Origin: Symbiodinium microadriaticum
Taxonomy: Eukaryota; Sar; Dinophyceae; Suessiales; Symbiodiniaceae
Assembly: GCA_001939145.1 (NCBI GenBank)
Contig: LSRX01000077.1
Location: 803,116 to 867,115 of the forward strand
Direction: 5' to 3'
DNA: 64,000 nt
The notes under the pieces are model-generated. The model was not told the origin of the DNA. It saw only the letters and a list, made by a program, of their open reading frames with translations, and ran no database searches. Shown here in pieces: positions 10,555 through 19,754 of the stretch. A program made the translations under genes and the position numbers. Position 1 is the stretch's first letter; each line of letters starts with the position of its first letter.

Positions 10555-10805
10555 AGTTTCCTATAAACTCCTAAACTCCTAAACCCTAAACTCCTAAACT
10601 CCTAAATCCCTAAACCCTAAACCCCTAAACCCCTAAACTCCCTAAACTCCCTAAACCCCTAAACCCCTAAAACCCCTAAACCCCTAAAACCCCTAAACTC
10701 CTAAACCTAAACCCCTATAAACTCCTAAACCCCTAAAGCCCTAAAACCCCTAAAACCCCTAAACCCCTAAACCCTTAAAACCCCTAAAACCCCTAAACTC
10801 CTAAA
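10555..10805. repeat. Telomere-like CCCTAAA tract (intronic)
   Basis: More than 25 units mixing CCCTAAA, CTCCTAAA and CCCCTAAAA. It sits in the inferred intron between exons at 9964 and 10837. Confidence 0.9.
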
Positions 10806-10836
10806 CTCCCCAGGTCTAGCTTTCCTTTAAACGCAG

Positions 10837-10897
10837 GCGCCGCTCGGACACCGGCCTCAGGCGGAAAGCCCAAGGCCGACCTTTGCCTTCCCAAAGG
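10837..10897 (+). CDS. Exon 3 of the same gene
   Basis: The acceptor TTAAACGCAG and donor AGG|GTCCTG enclose a frame reading AARTPASGGKPKADLCLPK. Its phase continues the 9964 exon exactly. It is an island between inverted telomere-like tracts, so unique sequence and open frame coincide. Confidence 0.5.
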
Positions 10898-10914
10898 GTC
10901 CTGTTTTGTGTTTC

Positions 10915-11095
10915 GTTTTAGGGCTTTAGGTTGTTGTTTAGGGTTTTAGGATTTAGGGTTTTAGGGTTTTAGGGTTTTAGGGTTTAGGGCTTTAGGGTTT
11001 TAGGGTTTAGGGTTTAGGTTTTAGGGTTTAGGGCTTTAGGGTTTTAGGGTTTTAGGGTTTAGGGTGTTGGGTTTAGGGCTTTAGGGTTTAGGGTT
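10915..11095. repeat. Telomere-like TTTAGGG tract
   Basis: Units of TTTTAGGG and TTTAGGG in plus orientation, opposite to the tract before exon 10837, so the two make a long imperfect inverted repeat around the exon. Confidence 0.9.
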
Positions 11096-11510
11096 ACTAC
11101 TTTTTCAAAGGGTCCTAAGGAGCTGTAGGGGTTTAGATTTTAGGGTTCAGGGGTGGGAAAAAGGCATTTTGCTTTTCAAAGGTTCCCAAGTAGCTATAGG
11201 GTTTAGGCTTCCTTTACGGGGTTAAGGGTTTAAGATCCCTTTTGGGGGGAGACTTTCCCAAATTATAACAGTAATACTGTACTTATGTCCTTTTGCTTGT
11301 TTGAGGCTTCGAGGGAGATAGGTCGTTAGGGTTTTTTAGGGCTTTGGGGTGTTTGGAGTTTTAGGGGTTTTGGGTTTTTGGCACGTGGGCTTTAGGGCTT
11401 CAGGGCTCATAGCTTGAGTTTAAGTTTATAAATGTTTTAAGTTTTAACGTTTAGGTAAGGATCTAGGGTTCATGACATGGACTTAGGGTTTCGGTGGTAC
11501 TGACTTCGAG

Positions 11511-11571
11511 ATGTCTGAAAGATTTGGGCCTGGGCTTCTTCGGCCCTTTGTGGCTGCGGCAAAGTTGCTGG
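11511..11571 (+). CDS. Possible exon 4
   Basis: Between TGACTTCGAG and TGG|GTACGT the frame in phase with exon 10837 reads CLKDLGLGFFGPLWLRQSCW. A second open frame (MSERFGPGLLRPF) also exists, so the phase argument decides. Hydrophobic, unknown function. Confidence 0.4.
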
Positions 11572-11751
11572 GTACGTGGAAGCCCTATTCTAGAACAAGA
11601 GCCCGTGAAGTCTGTTACATGCACCAAAAAGCATCTAAAGCAAGTCCTGCATAGGGATCTTATAAGATTTACTAGCAACCCTTTCAGAATTGAAGAACTA
11701 AACGCTCAGCCCTAAAGCCTAACGCGTCGTGAACATCAGCTTTGTCTGCAG

Positions 11752-11815
11752 GCTCTCGCCGGAGGTCCACAGTGGTTCCTGAGGCTTATCTCCCCGCTGG
11801 GATCCAAGACTCAAG
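11752..11815 (+). CDS. Possible exon 5
   Basis: The strong acceptor TTTGTCTGCAG opens a frame ALAGGPQWFLRLISPLGSKT in phase with exon 11511. The end is AAG|GC. Function is not recognised. Confidence 0.45.
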
Positions 11816-11825
11816 GCTTTGGGTC

Positions 11826-11955
11826 TAATTACGATTGATAGGGTTTAAGGTTTTATAGGGCTTAAGTTTTAGGGTTTAAGGTTCAGGGTTTAGGGTTTTA
11901 GGGTTTCAGGTTCAGGGTTTTAGGGTTTAGGGTTTTCGGGTGTAGGGTTTAGAGT
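11826..11955. repeat. Telomere-like TTTAGGG tract
   Basis: Degenerate TTTAGGG and TTCAGGG units. Confidence 0.75.
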
Positions 11956-12078
11956 TTAGGGACAAAGTAGATCTCTGATTATAACTACCCTAGCATGAGC
12001 GATTCGAGTGACCGAGTGTTGGGGGCTTACGGTTTAGGGACTTACAGCAGGACTTGTTTTTGGCTTTGCTCCACTCAG

Positions 12079-12154
12079 GCCCTGTATTGCAAGGCTTCTA
12101 GTTGGGCATTCAGGCTGGAGGTCTTAAGCTCTACTTGGAGGATCAGGGGACTTG
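12079..12154 (+). CDS. Possible exon
   Basis: Acceptor GCTCCACTCAG and donor CTTG|GTATGT enclose the frame ALYCKASSWAFRLEVLSSTW. Its phase does not follow directly from exon 11752, so a further exon or another gene may lie between. Confidence 0.35.
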
Positions 12155-12394
12155 GTATGTAAGTTTATAAGATTTCATAAGCAATGCAACTATAGTTATA
12201 TCTGCTTATAAGCCTAGTTCAGGTACTTCTAACCCCACTTCCATCTACTTACTAAGTGCCCTGGAGCTCTAAGTAAACTTGTCTCAGGAGGTCATGGTGG
12301 AGAGTTTCTGCTTAAAACTGTGTGTCGGGGGGTCCCGGAATAAGCGCAAGACCCTTGAACCCTTAAGCCAGCACCGCAAGGTGGGGAGGACCTC

Positions 12395-12470
12395 GGTTTA
12401 GGGTTTATAGGGCTTTAGGGTTTTAGGGTTCAGGGTTTTATGGTTTTAGGGTTTTAGGGTTTTAGGGCTT
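12395..12470. repeat. TTTTAGGG tract ending in a splice acceptor
   Basis: The tract ends TTTTAGGGCTTAG, and its last AG is the acceptor of the exon at 12473. Confidence 0.7.
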
Positions 12471-12472
12471 AG

Positions 12473-12623
12473 GACGAGGATTTGTGGCCCAAAGTCTGTT
12501 CGTGGAAGTTGTCCGACAGCTTCGCGCACGAATTTCAGACCTCCATGGACGTTGGGCGTCTTTTGAAGCTGGAAGAGCTCAAGCTGCGCCGTAGCGTACC
12601 TATCCAATTTCGCAGCAGTGCCA
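12473..12623 (+). CDS. Exon, unknown protein
   Basis: A 151-bp interval ends in the consensus donor A|GTAAGT. One frame, open to the donor, reads DEDLWPKVCSWKLSDSFAHE and later LLKLEELKLRRSV. A second frame, which follows from the phase of 12154, reads RGFVAQSLFVEVVRQLRARI and ends at TAG. Both look coding; the donor favours the first. Function unknown. Confidence 0.5.
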
Positions 12624-12845
12624 GTAAGTATGGTTATAAGATGTTATAAGTAAGGTAGTTGTAAGTTGTAAGTATATCTACGCCTACCCTAAGTATGGTA
12701 CTTAATAACCCTACCTGCGAAGCCCCATTCTAAACCCTAAACCCTAAAATCTAAACCGTCCATGATCCCCTGGGTCCGAGTTGGCCGGAAAGAGAGCAGC
12801 AGAGTCCGGAGGCGATGGTTGTGGGCTCAGGGATGGAGCTACTAT

Positions 12846-12929
12846 AGGGGCCCTAATAATTAGAATAGGGTTTTGGGGGTAACAAAGAGCCCCCTAAGAT
12901 ATAGGTAATTATAATTATTGAGTCCCCTA
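12846..12929. mobile_element. MITE-C copy 2
   Basis: Reverse-oriented relative to copy 1: AATAGGGTTTTGGGG on the left and TAATTATTGAGTCCCCTAT on the right. Confidence 0.7.
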
Positions 12930-12954
12930 TATTAGTAGGAGTCGTGTGTCTTGA

Positions 12955-13085
12955 GGGAGGACCCCTAAATCCCCAAACCCTTAAACCCTAAACCTCTAAC
13001 CGTTAAACCGAAACCCGAGACCCTAAACCTTAACCCATAAAGCCCTAAACCTTAAAGCCTAAACCATAAACCCTAAACCACCTTG
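12955..13085. repeat. Telomere-like CCCTAAA tract
   Basis: Degenerate CCCTAAA/CCTTAAA units between MITE-C and the EF-hand-like exon. Confidence 0.8.
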
Positions 13086-13097
13086 AAAGTCCTAAAG

Positions 13098-13196
13098 GTT
13101 CTGGAGCAGATCGACGAGCTCGGCTGGGAGAACATGTCCGGGACCCTGAGCTTCTGGGAGTTCTTTTGTCTTTCGTACAAAGTCTTAAGAAATTAG
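13098..13196 (+). CDS. EF-hand-like terminal exon
   Basis: After CCTAAAG the frame reads VLEQIDELGWENMSGTLSFW, EFFCLSYKVLRN and a TAG at 13194. The pattern helix, I-D, G-T-L-S-F-x-E-F, helix is that of an EF-hand, but about four extra residues lie between the first Asp and the Gly, so calcium binding is doubtful. Dinoflagellate EF-hand proteins often carry the G-T-L-S-F-x-E-F signature (family knowledge). It may close the gene running from 9.8 kb. Confidence 0.5.
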   Translation, partial: VLEQIDELGWENMSGTLSFWEFFCLSYKVLRN

Positions 13197-13339
13197 AATG
13201 TGTGTGTGTTTTGTAAAAGTTGCTGTAAGAGGCTACGAGTAGGGGTTAACTAGTTTTTGCAACACTCTGCTTTTGGGGTGTATTGTCATTGACGTTACTT
13301 TATTAAGGAGCGCTAGGGAATAGTATGACATTTCCGACC

Positions 13340-13412
13340 CATATACATATATATATATATATATACATACATACATACATACATACATACATACATACAT
13401 ACATACATACAT
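13340..13412. repeat. TA and TACA microsatellites
   Basis: A TA run is followed by about 14 TACA units. Confidence 0.9.
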
Positions 13413-13623
13413 ACACTTGTATATAGAAAGCATTGCCTGGATGCTCCAAGGGGATGTCGGGTTTGGGGTTGTGGTTGGGTTTCAAAGTGTAACAGGGCTT
13501 ATAGCTTTGAGGGTTTCGGGTAGATGTTTCAGCGTTGAAGGTCTAGGGTTCCGGGTCGGATTCAGGCTTCAGGGCCGCATGTCTCAAGGCACATGGGGCC
13601 TCTGTACTTCTGAAGTCACACAG

Positions 13624-13758
13624 GAGGCGGCATATGGGATGACCGTGGAGGATCATGACAGGAATCCTAAAGCATGTGCCGAGCACTTTTCGGCAGCGAG
13701 CCCTGATTGCACGCCCATTAATCTGCAAGCGTACACTTGGAAAGCCAAACCTATTTGA
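13624..13758 (+). CDS. Possible terminal exon, unknown
   Basis: After TCACACAG the frame encodes AYGMTVEDHDRNPKACAEHF followed by SAASPDCTPIN and stops at TGA. Mixed polar composition suggests coding, but another frame is open too. Confidence 0.3.
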   Translation, partial: EAAYGMTVEDHDRNPKACAEHFSAASPDCTPINLQAYTWKAKPI

Positions 13759-14270
13759 TCTAAGAGCTGCGTCTATTCCTCGAGGCAGTGGGCAAGGGGG
13801 TTCACACTCCTCCACTGGGCCAGTGCCCCAGACAACTACTCAAAGCTTCAGCGTTGCCAGGGTTTTGGGGTCAGGGGTTTTCGGGTTTTGAGTTTAGGGT
13901 TTAGGGCTGAAATCACGGTTTATGATAGGGGTTTAGGAAATTCAAGTGCCGAAGGCTTGCCGCAATCATGAAAAAAATGCTTAAACCGTAAACCCAGCCT
14001 AAGGCCTAGACTTGAAAGACCAAACTTTCACACCTCCAGCAGCAAATCTCAGGAGCCATGCAACAGTGTAGCATTTGAGTTCCCTAGATTCAGCAGAAAC
14101 TGTGAGAATTATGCATGAAGCATGAGGCTGCAGTCTTTATCATGTGTTCCGCCGCTTTTGTTCAGGTTAGGATGTAGGATCTGGGGTCCGGGTGTATGGC
14201 CCCAAGTGGGCTCTATAAGGGTTCCTTTAAGGGTCCTTAGTCCTTAGGGTTTAGGCTTCCATTCTGGTAT

Positions 14271-14371
14271 ATGGATAGCTTTGTAAATTAGGGTCCCTTG
14301 CAGGGTCCTTTTCATAAGGGTGCCGCACTTTATTTCGGGCTTGAAACGGGACCCTAATTTAGAGAACTACT
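14271..14371. mobile_element. MITE-D copy 1
   Basis: Inverted repeats GTAAATTAGGGTCCC and GGGACCCTAATTTAGAG enclose AAGGGTGCCGCACT. Related copies occur near 26.6, 29.5, 30.7 and 56.8 kb. Confidence 0.75.
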
Positions 14372-14470
14372 CGAAGCAAGTTTAGAGTGCAGGGGTTCGC
14401 GATTGCGCAGGACCGGGTCAGTGCAAGACTGCTTTGGCCCAAGGGCTCTAGGGTTAGTTACTTATTACAG

Positions 14471-14780
14471 TATGTATATATATATATATATATATATATT
14501 CATTCATAATTATATATATATATATATAATTCTGAATATATATATATATATATATATGATGAGCATTTGTTATATATATATATATATATATACATATATA
14601 CTTTGCAAGATACTAGGGCTCCCTCCTGGGTGCCAGAGGTTGAGGGTTCGGAACAGAGTCTTTGAGACTTCAGAGATCTTCATACTGTGGGAGTAGGGTT
14701 GTCCGGGTTGCGGGATCTGATAGGGAGGTTCGATAATTTGTGTGTACATGTGTATATATATATATATATATACATGTGTA
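14471..14780. repeat. TA microsatellites
   Basis: Four TA runs of 16-30 bases (about 14471-14500, 14512-14528, 14537-14557 and 14570-14600) plus one at 14753-14772. Confidence 0.9.
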
Positions 14781-14857
14781 TGTGTGCATGCCATGTGTAA
14801 GATGTCCAAACAGGCACGGTTCAAATTGCTCCAATTCTGCATGATCCTTGCGCACAG

Positions 14858-14949
14858 TCTCAAACCTCCCAGTGAATCCTGACATGCTGTCGCTGAGTCC
14901 GACACTCGGAAGTCCGCAAGATCAGCCTTGCAACAAACAGCGGACTAAG
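14858..14949 (+). CDS. Exon, unknown protein
   Basis: Acceptor GCGCACAG and donor AAG|GTGGGC enclose a frame with SNLPVNPDMLSLSPTLGSPQ and DQPCNKQRTK. Ser/Pro-rich, probably disordered. It ends in phase 0. The exon at 15110 may follow. Confidence 0.45.
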
Positions 14950-15109
14950 GTGGGCCTTTCTTGGACACCAGCGCTACGATTGTTCATTCTGTTTTCGTTC
15001 TTACTCATAAGAGCTGGGTTTATTGGATCCAGATCCAGAGAAACATCCAAGGCCCTAGGCGAATTCACCGAAAACCTGAACCCAAAAACCCTATACCCAG
15101 ACGCTTCAG

Positions 15110-15210
15110 CGAAGTCGTGCAATCCGAGGCAGCGTTGAACAACCAGCCGGCGCTGGTGCAGCAACTTTTCGCGAAGGTGGCCGACATGTTCGTCTTCGGA
15201 TCCACTCAGG
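15110..15210 (+). CDS. Exon, unknown protein
   Basis: After GACGCTTCAG the best frame reads EVVQSEAALNNQPALVQQLF and AKVADMFVFGSTQ, an amphipathic helical segment. It ends at CAGG|GTCCAA. A second frame is open but is Arg/Gly-rich and less natural. Confidence 0.45.
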
Positions 15211-15249
15211 GTCCAATCCATGTACATGTATAGCACAGTATGTATGCGT

Positions 15250-15480
15250 GTATACATATATATATATATATATATTTATTTATTTATTTATTTACTATAT
15301 AATTTTTATATAATTTTTATATATTTATTATATATTTACTATATATTTATACACATATATTTATTATATATTTATACATATATATATATACACACAGTTT
15401 TATAGATAGATAGAAGGATAGGTTAGGTATGTAGGTAGGTAGACAGGCCGGCCGGTCGGTCGGTCGGTTGGTAGGTAGGC
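15250..15480. repeat. AT-rich and GGTC/GGTA microsatellites
   Basis: TA and TTTA runs (15253-15395) are followed by TAGA, TAGG and GGTC tetranucleotide steps (15404-15480). Confidence 0.85.
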
Positions 15481-15544
15481 AGACAGAGTATCTTATACTT
15501 AGGGCTCAAACTTAAACGGGTTCTGAAATTGCACCATTTGGTTT

Positions 15545-15638
15545 GCCCACAGGCCCCTAAGTAGTTCCTTTTTGGGAGTACCTTATAGGATTCAAAACAT
15601 AAACCCACAAACAGGCACTACCTAGGGGCCTATGGGTA
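15545..15638. mobile_element. MITE-A copy 3
   Basis: Left end CCCACAGGCCCCTAAGTAG, right end TAGGGGCCTATGGGTA; internal orientation as copy 1. Confidence 0.8.
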
Positions 15639-15714
15639 GGGCCAAAGCATACTTCAGGGATCCTTGCCGCCTGAAAGCCCCTAGGGCAATTAAGCCCTAC
15701 AAGTACGGGGTGTC

Positions 15715-15845
15715 GGGGTGTTGGGGTTTAGGGTTTAGGGGTTTTGGGGTTTGGGGTTTAGGGTTTAGGGTTTAGGGTTTTAGGGGTTTTAGGGGTTTTC
15801 GGGGGTTTTCGGGTTTTGGGTTTAGGGGTCCAGGGTTTAGGGCAC
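15715..15845. repeat. Telomere-like TTTAGGG tract
   Basis: TTTAGGG units drift to GGGGTTTTCGGG variants. Confidence 0.85.
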
Positions 15846-16113
15846 AGCCTAATGCCTAAACCTTTACAGCCTGGGCCCTGTCACCGTATGATAAAGACAA
15901 CTGCAATCCTCAACACCACCTCAGGACGACCCACATCCTCAAAACTTTCACCTGCAACTCCAAAACCTGGCGCTATGACGCTTTGACCTATCGCCTCTTT
16001 GACTTTGAAATCGTGGATGCTCAACTTAATCTCAATGCCAGGCTGTGGAGTTCCGTGGGTTGCCTTGTATTACCTTACACAACCTTAAGCCCTAAACCCT
16101 ACTAAGTCTGCAG

Positions 16114-16179
16114 GGCTTGAGACTGCCAGTTTCGACGCTTCAGGATACGAAGAGCCAGATTCTGGTTCGCGTGCCAGGG
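16114..16179 (+). CDS. Possible exon
   Basis: Acceptor TAAGTCTGCAG and donor CAGG|GTAGTC. Two frames are open: LETASFDASGYEEPDSGSR and GLRLPVSTLQDTKSQILVRV. The borders are good; the frame is undecided. Confidence 0.35.
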
Positions 16180-16584
16180 GTAGTCCGCACTTTGAGTTTG
16201 GAACTTTGGGTTCAGTGCTATGTCCTCCAGGATTTCCAGCAATAGCCATGTGTTTCATTTATACTCAGACCCACTTCGTATATTCTGGCTTGCAGCTGCT
16301 ACTGCGAAAAGGCTTCTTTGAAAACGTAGGCCTGCGAGTTCGCATTTCGATATCCCTTGAACCAGAGCCAGACTGTTGGAGAATGCAACTTAGCACCTGA
16401 GTAGGTAACCTTCAACCTACTTTTAGGCCGTATAAACTGGTTTCGGGTTTAGGGTGTAGGAGTATAAACTCCTACACTTTTTTTTTTTTTTTGGGGGGGG
16501 GGGGGGCAGGCACTGCCGGGGGATTGATATGCGACACCTGTGCACAGCCACATCCTGCCAGCCACAACATGTCTTTTCGAACAG

Positions 16585-16623
16585 GGTGCCAACCCGCTTG
16601 AAGCTGACGACGACGGCAGGACG
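16585..16623 (+). CDS. Ankyrin-repeat exon fragment
   Basis: After TTTCGAACAG the frame reads GANPLEADDDGRT, the turn between two ankyrin repeats (G-A-N-P-x-x-x-D-x-x-G-x-T). It ends at ACG|GTCTAG. Only 13 codons, but the motif spacing is exact. Confidence 0.5.
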
Positions 16624-16729
16624 GTCTAGGGTTTAGGGGTTCAGGGGTTTAGGCTTCGACTTCGAGCTACACGAACCAAAGTGCAAGCTCTGCTGTACAA
16701 CATCGACTCTAGAAGGTTCAGACTGTTAT

Positions 16730-16738
16730 CTATATATA

Positions 16739-16782
<44 letters not shown>

Positions 16783-16905
16783 CATCATCATAATAATAAT
16801 AGTAATATAATACAAAATAATAATGATTAATAATGATGATTATTATTGATATTGTTATATGTGTATATATATATGTATAATATATATATATATATATATA
16901 TATGT
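16730..16905. repeat. TA, AAT and TATA microsatellites
   Basis: TA run, then about ten AAT triplets with ATC variants, then mixed TA/TATG up to 16905. Confidence 0.9.
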
Positions 16906-16928
16906 GTGGATCCTACTTACTATACAGG

Positions 16929-17047
16929 GACGGGACGCTGTTAGGGTCCTTGGTTTGCCGGAGCCCCCGTTCTTAGCAATGGCCATGATCCGCATAGAGC
17001 TGGCCACATGGCTTGTCTTCGTTGCTTTGCTTTGCACGAGTCCCTAG
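16929..17047 (+). CDS. Possible exon with hydrophobic end
   Basis: After CTATACAG an open frame includes DAVRVLGLPEPPFLAMAMIR and ELATWLVFVALLCTS before TAG at 17045. The end could be a membrane helix. Not recognised. Confidence 0.3.
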
Positions 17048-17625
17048 GCTCTGAACTAAACCTAAATCCCAGCTTGGAAACCCTCCCGAGTGGCTAAACC
17101 TACGTGCAACACATCGAACTCGCCAACGACTTACTCCCCAACTGCGAGGTGCTAACGCCCAGATTCGAGGAAAACCAGACATGTGCAAGGTGCCCTTTGC
17201 TTTAGACGTGCAACCAACAGAGTTGCCCCTGACAAAGCCTTGACAGACGCAGACACCCGCGCTCAACCTTAGGCTTGAAACCCGGAACCGTGAAACCCCA
17301 AAGGCCTACAGACCCCACTTTAGGACTATAGGGCCTTAAGACGCGCCTCTAACTCCGCAAGAAGCCAAGACAAGACGGGACAGAGATGGTTCAGGATCAG
17401 TGTTCAGGCTTTGGGACTGAGCTTCTTGGATGCGCGTGGCGAGTTTGCGGCCTAGGGTTTTAGGATTTAGGGTTCAGGATTTTTTAGGCCTTCATTGTTT
17501 AGGGCTCACGGCTGTATGCGATATGATATATAGAGGCTTCTATACGATAGCTATTGTTCCCAAAGAAAAGCCAGGAATGATAGCACGAACCCTCCACCGT
17601 GAAACCTTCAACCCGGCGGCCAAAG

Positions 17626-17669
17626 CCAGGACGGCTCTGGACTATGCGCGCGAGTCTGGCAGTCGAGCG
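17626..17669 (+). CDS. Ankyrin-repeat exon fragment
   Basis: The frame RTALDYARESGSRA fits the opening helix of an ankyrin repeat. The acceptor is CAAAG or the AG four bases later; the donor is GCG|GTCCGC. It may follow the GANPLEADDDGRT fragment at 16585, since the two motifs are consecutive in the ankyrin fold. Confidence 0.45.
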
Positions 17670-17707
17670 GTCCGCATCCCACATTCACTCTTTTTCTCAG
17701 CGCGTTT

Positions 17708-18150
17708 GATTACCCTAAACCCTAAATTGCCCTAAATCCCAAACCCTTAAATCCCCAAACCCTAAACCCTACACTCCTAAATCCCCAAACCCTAAATCCC
17801 AAACCCCAAAATCCCCAAACCCTACACTCCTAAATCCCTAAACCCTAAACCCTGTGGCATGTCTTCAGGGCCCCAGGACTTGATGCTTCTGCTTCTGCGA
17901 GCCACCGATGCTATTTGTGTAGGCCCCAGGGCCGCTAGGGTTCGGGGGGTCGTGAGCCTAGGCCCTAGAACCTAAGCCCCGGGGTCGTGAGCCTATAGGC
18001 CCTATAAACCTTAAGCCCTAAGCCCAAACTCTAAGCCCTAAACCCTAAGCCTTAAGCCCCAAACCCCAAACTCTAAGCCCTAAACCATAAAGCCCTAAAC
18101 CCTAAGCCCCAAACCCCAAACGCTAGACCCTAAACCATAAAGCCCGAAAC
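17708..18150. repeat. Telomere-like CCCTAAA tract, two blocks
   Basis: Block 17708-17855 has CCCTAAA and CCCCAAA units; block 17990-18150 has CCCTAAGC/CCCTAAAC units, with unique DNA between them. Confidence 0.85.
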
Positions 18151-18255
18151 CCTTAGCATAGAAGTCCAGGTACCCATGCAGTGGGTCATTGTTCCGTAGA
18201 CCCCGTGTAAACCGCATAGTACCCATGACGCTGTAAGCTGTGGGCCTCTAGGTAG

Positions 18256-18323
18256 GCTTGAAAGGTTGTCTCTACGGCCCGCAAGCTCGGATATGGAGCT
18301 TTTGGAGGAAGGCTCATGACTGA
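18256..18323 (+). CDS. Possible terminal exon
   Basis: After AGGTAG the frame reads GLKGCLYGPQARIWSFWRKA and ends with a TGA at 18321. Short but aromatic and basic like real protein. Unknown. Confidence 0.25.
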
Positions 18324-18445
18324 TGGTGCGCGTTAATTCCCCGGAACATAACCGACCTTGTTTAAGGGCTTATATACAAAGAGATCCTAGTCCTAGAAGG
18401 GAACACCCCAAAAAGGGCTAGGGCTAGGGTCCTCCCATGTCTTAG

Positions 18446-18511
18446 GTCGTCGAGGCGCTAAAGCTGTACGAGCCACCAGACCAGGCCCTTCTGTCAGAGG
18501 GGCCTGCAATA
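18446..18511 (+). CDS. Possible exon running into MITE-B
   Basis: After CATGTCTTAG the frame reads VVEALKLYEPPDQALLSEG. It is open up to MITE-B at 18512 and no donor precedes the MITE, so the insertion may have cut an exon. Confidence 0.35.
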
Positions 18512-18621
18512 CCCAGAGAACCCAATACCCCTTAATTAAGGAATATACCTTAAATTATAGGGGCCTTAATATTATGATTTAAGGTATGTTCCTTAATTTA
18601 AGGGATACTGGGTTCTCTGGG
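18512..18621. mobile_element. MITE-B copy 1
   Basis: Near-perfect palindrome with ends CCCAGAGAACCCAATACCCC and its complement, internal TTAATTAAGGAATATACC, flanked by TA on both sides. Other copies lie at 23.9, 35.6, 41.9, 55.5 and (diverged) 62.1 kb. Confidence 0.9.
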
Positions 18622-18839
18622 TAGTTGTGTGAGTTGAGTGCTTTGAAGAGATGGATCCGGGGTGGGTCCGGAGATGGCAAGTTGGGGGAAAAGTCAAGGG
18701 CTGCATCGATAGGCCTATGAGTATCTGAGGGGCAGATGATGTGGCAAGTAGCTTATAGTTGGGGTTAAACCACCCGAAGCGGCTGTAAGGACGGAGCCGA
18801 GACACTGCACAAGAGAAAGATCTGGTCTGCAACCGGTCG

Positions 18840-19148
18840 TTGAGTCGTCGCGCTCGTTGTTTGGTGAAGGTCTTTGACAGCCAGCCAGCGTTCAAAACGC
18901 ACGATGTTGGCGGCACTGCGCACGACCAGTGGAACCAAATAGGAGATGAGAAACCTAAGGACCCGACCCCAGACCCGATCCAGCTTATCATTACAAACGA
19001 CTGTAGTATCCGAATCCGAAACCTAAACTGTGCAGAAGAGCCGCCAGGGCTTCGACGATCTCGACCGGGACCGGATTCGGGCTTGGGGATTGGAATGTTG
19101 CCCAGAGGGTCTCCAAGCACTTGGCAGAGTCTCAGACTGAGCCACTAA
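18840..19148 (+). CDS. Uncertain open frame
   Basis: A 102-codon open frame has natural-looking segments (VKVFDSQPAFKTHDVGGTAH) but a Pro/Arg-rich end. A second frame at 19035-19148 reads FGLGDWNVAQRVSKHLAESQ. Antisense is also open. Probably one or two exons rather than one ORF. Confidence 0.3.
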   Translation: MSRRARCLVKVFDSQPAFKTHDVGGTAHDQWNQIGDEKPKDPTPDPIQLIITNDCSIRIRNLNCAEEPPGLRRSRPGPDSGLGIGMLPRGSPSTWQSLRLSH

Positions 19149-19199
19149 CAAAGTAATAATGTCCAATTCTAGTCCCGATATACTTTTGCTCGAATTTAG

Positions 19200-19271
19200 T
19201 TGACATCCCTCCACTCCCCATTCTCATTACGAAGCTGCGGTACGTCTGGGAGCTGCAACCTGTCTATGTTG
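19200..19271 (+). CDS. Exon, unknown protein
   Basis: Between CGAATTTAG and GTTG|GTAAAT the frame reads DIPPLPILITKLRYVWELQP and VYV. Good donor and natural composition; no family recognised. Confidence 0.45.
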
Positions 19272-19353
19272 GTAAATGGACCCTTAGGGGACTTGGGGTT
19301 GCTAGATCCGACCCATAGGCCCCCCCAAACCCAGCATGATCGACCCTTTCATA

Positions 19354-19477
19354 CAGGGGCTTTAAGAGTTACCTATACAATGTTTTTTGTTTGTTTTTTA
19401 TTTTTTTTTGGGGGGGGCCTTGTTATAGCTCGAGTATAATATAGCCCAAAACCCTATTCAAATTTTTTGGGCCTCTA
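19354..19477. mobile_element. MITE-C copy 3
   Basis: ACAGGGGCTTTAAGAGTTACC at the left and CCCAAAACCCTATTCAAA at the right. A T-rich and G-rich expansion enlarges the centre. Confidence 0.65.
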
Positions 19478-19754
19478 CATGGCTCTCGGGTACCTTGTTT
19501 TTTTGGCTGCGAGGCCTCTGATTGATTTTGTGTGGGGGTCCAGCTGCTTTTCGTCACAAGCCGGGTCCGACCGTTGCCTAAGCAGTTCTTGTGGTTTTGG
19601 GTGTAGGGTTCGCCAGCGCAGCTCGGCGCCCAGGCCAACTCCCTCCTTAACGGGGCTGCTCTAAGCACTAATCTCGTCAGATCGGATTTTGTCAAATCTT
19701 CTCTTCGTAGGTTCGAAAAAGGTTTCTGATAGGTTTGGATGAATTTCGCGAAAA

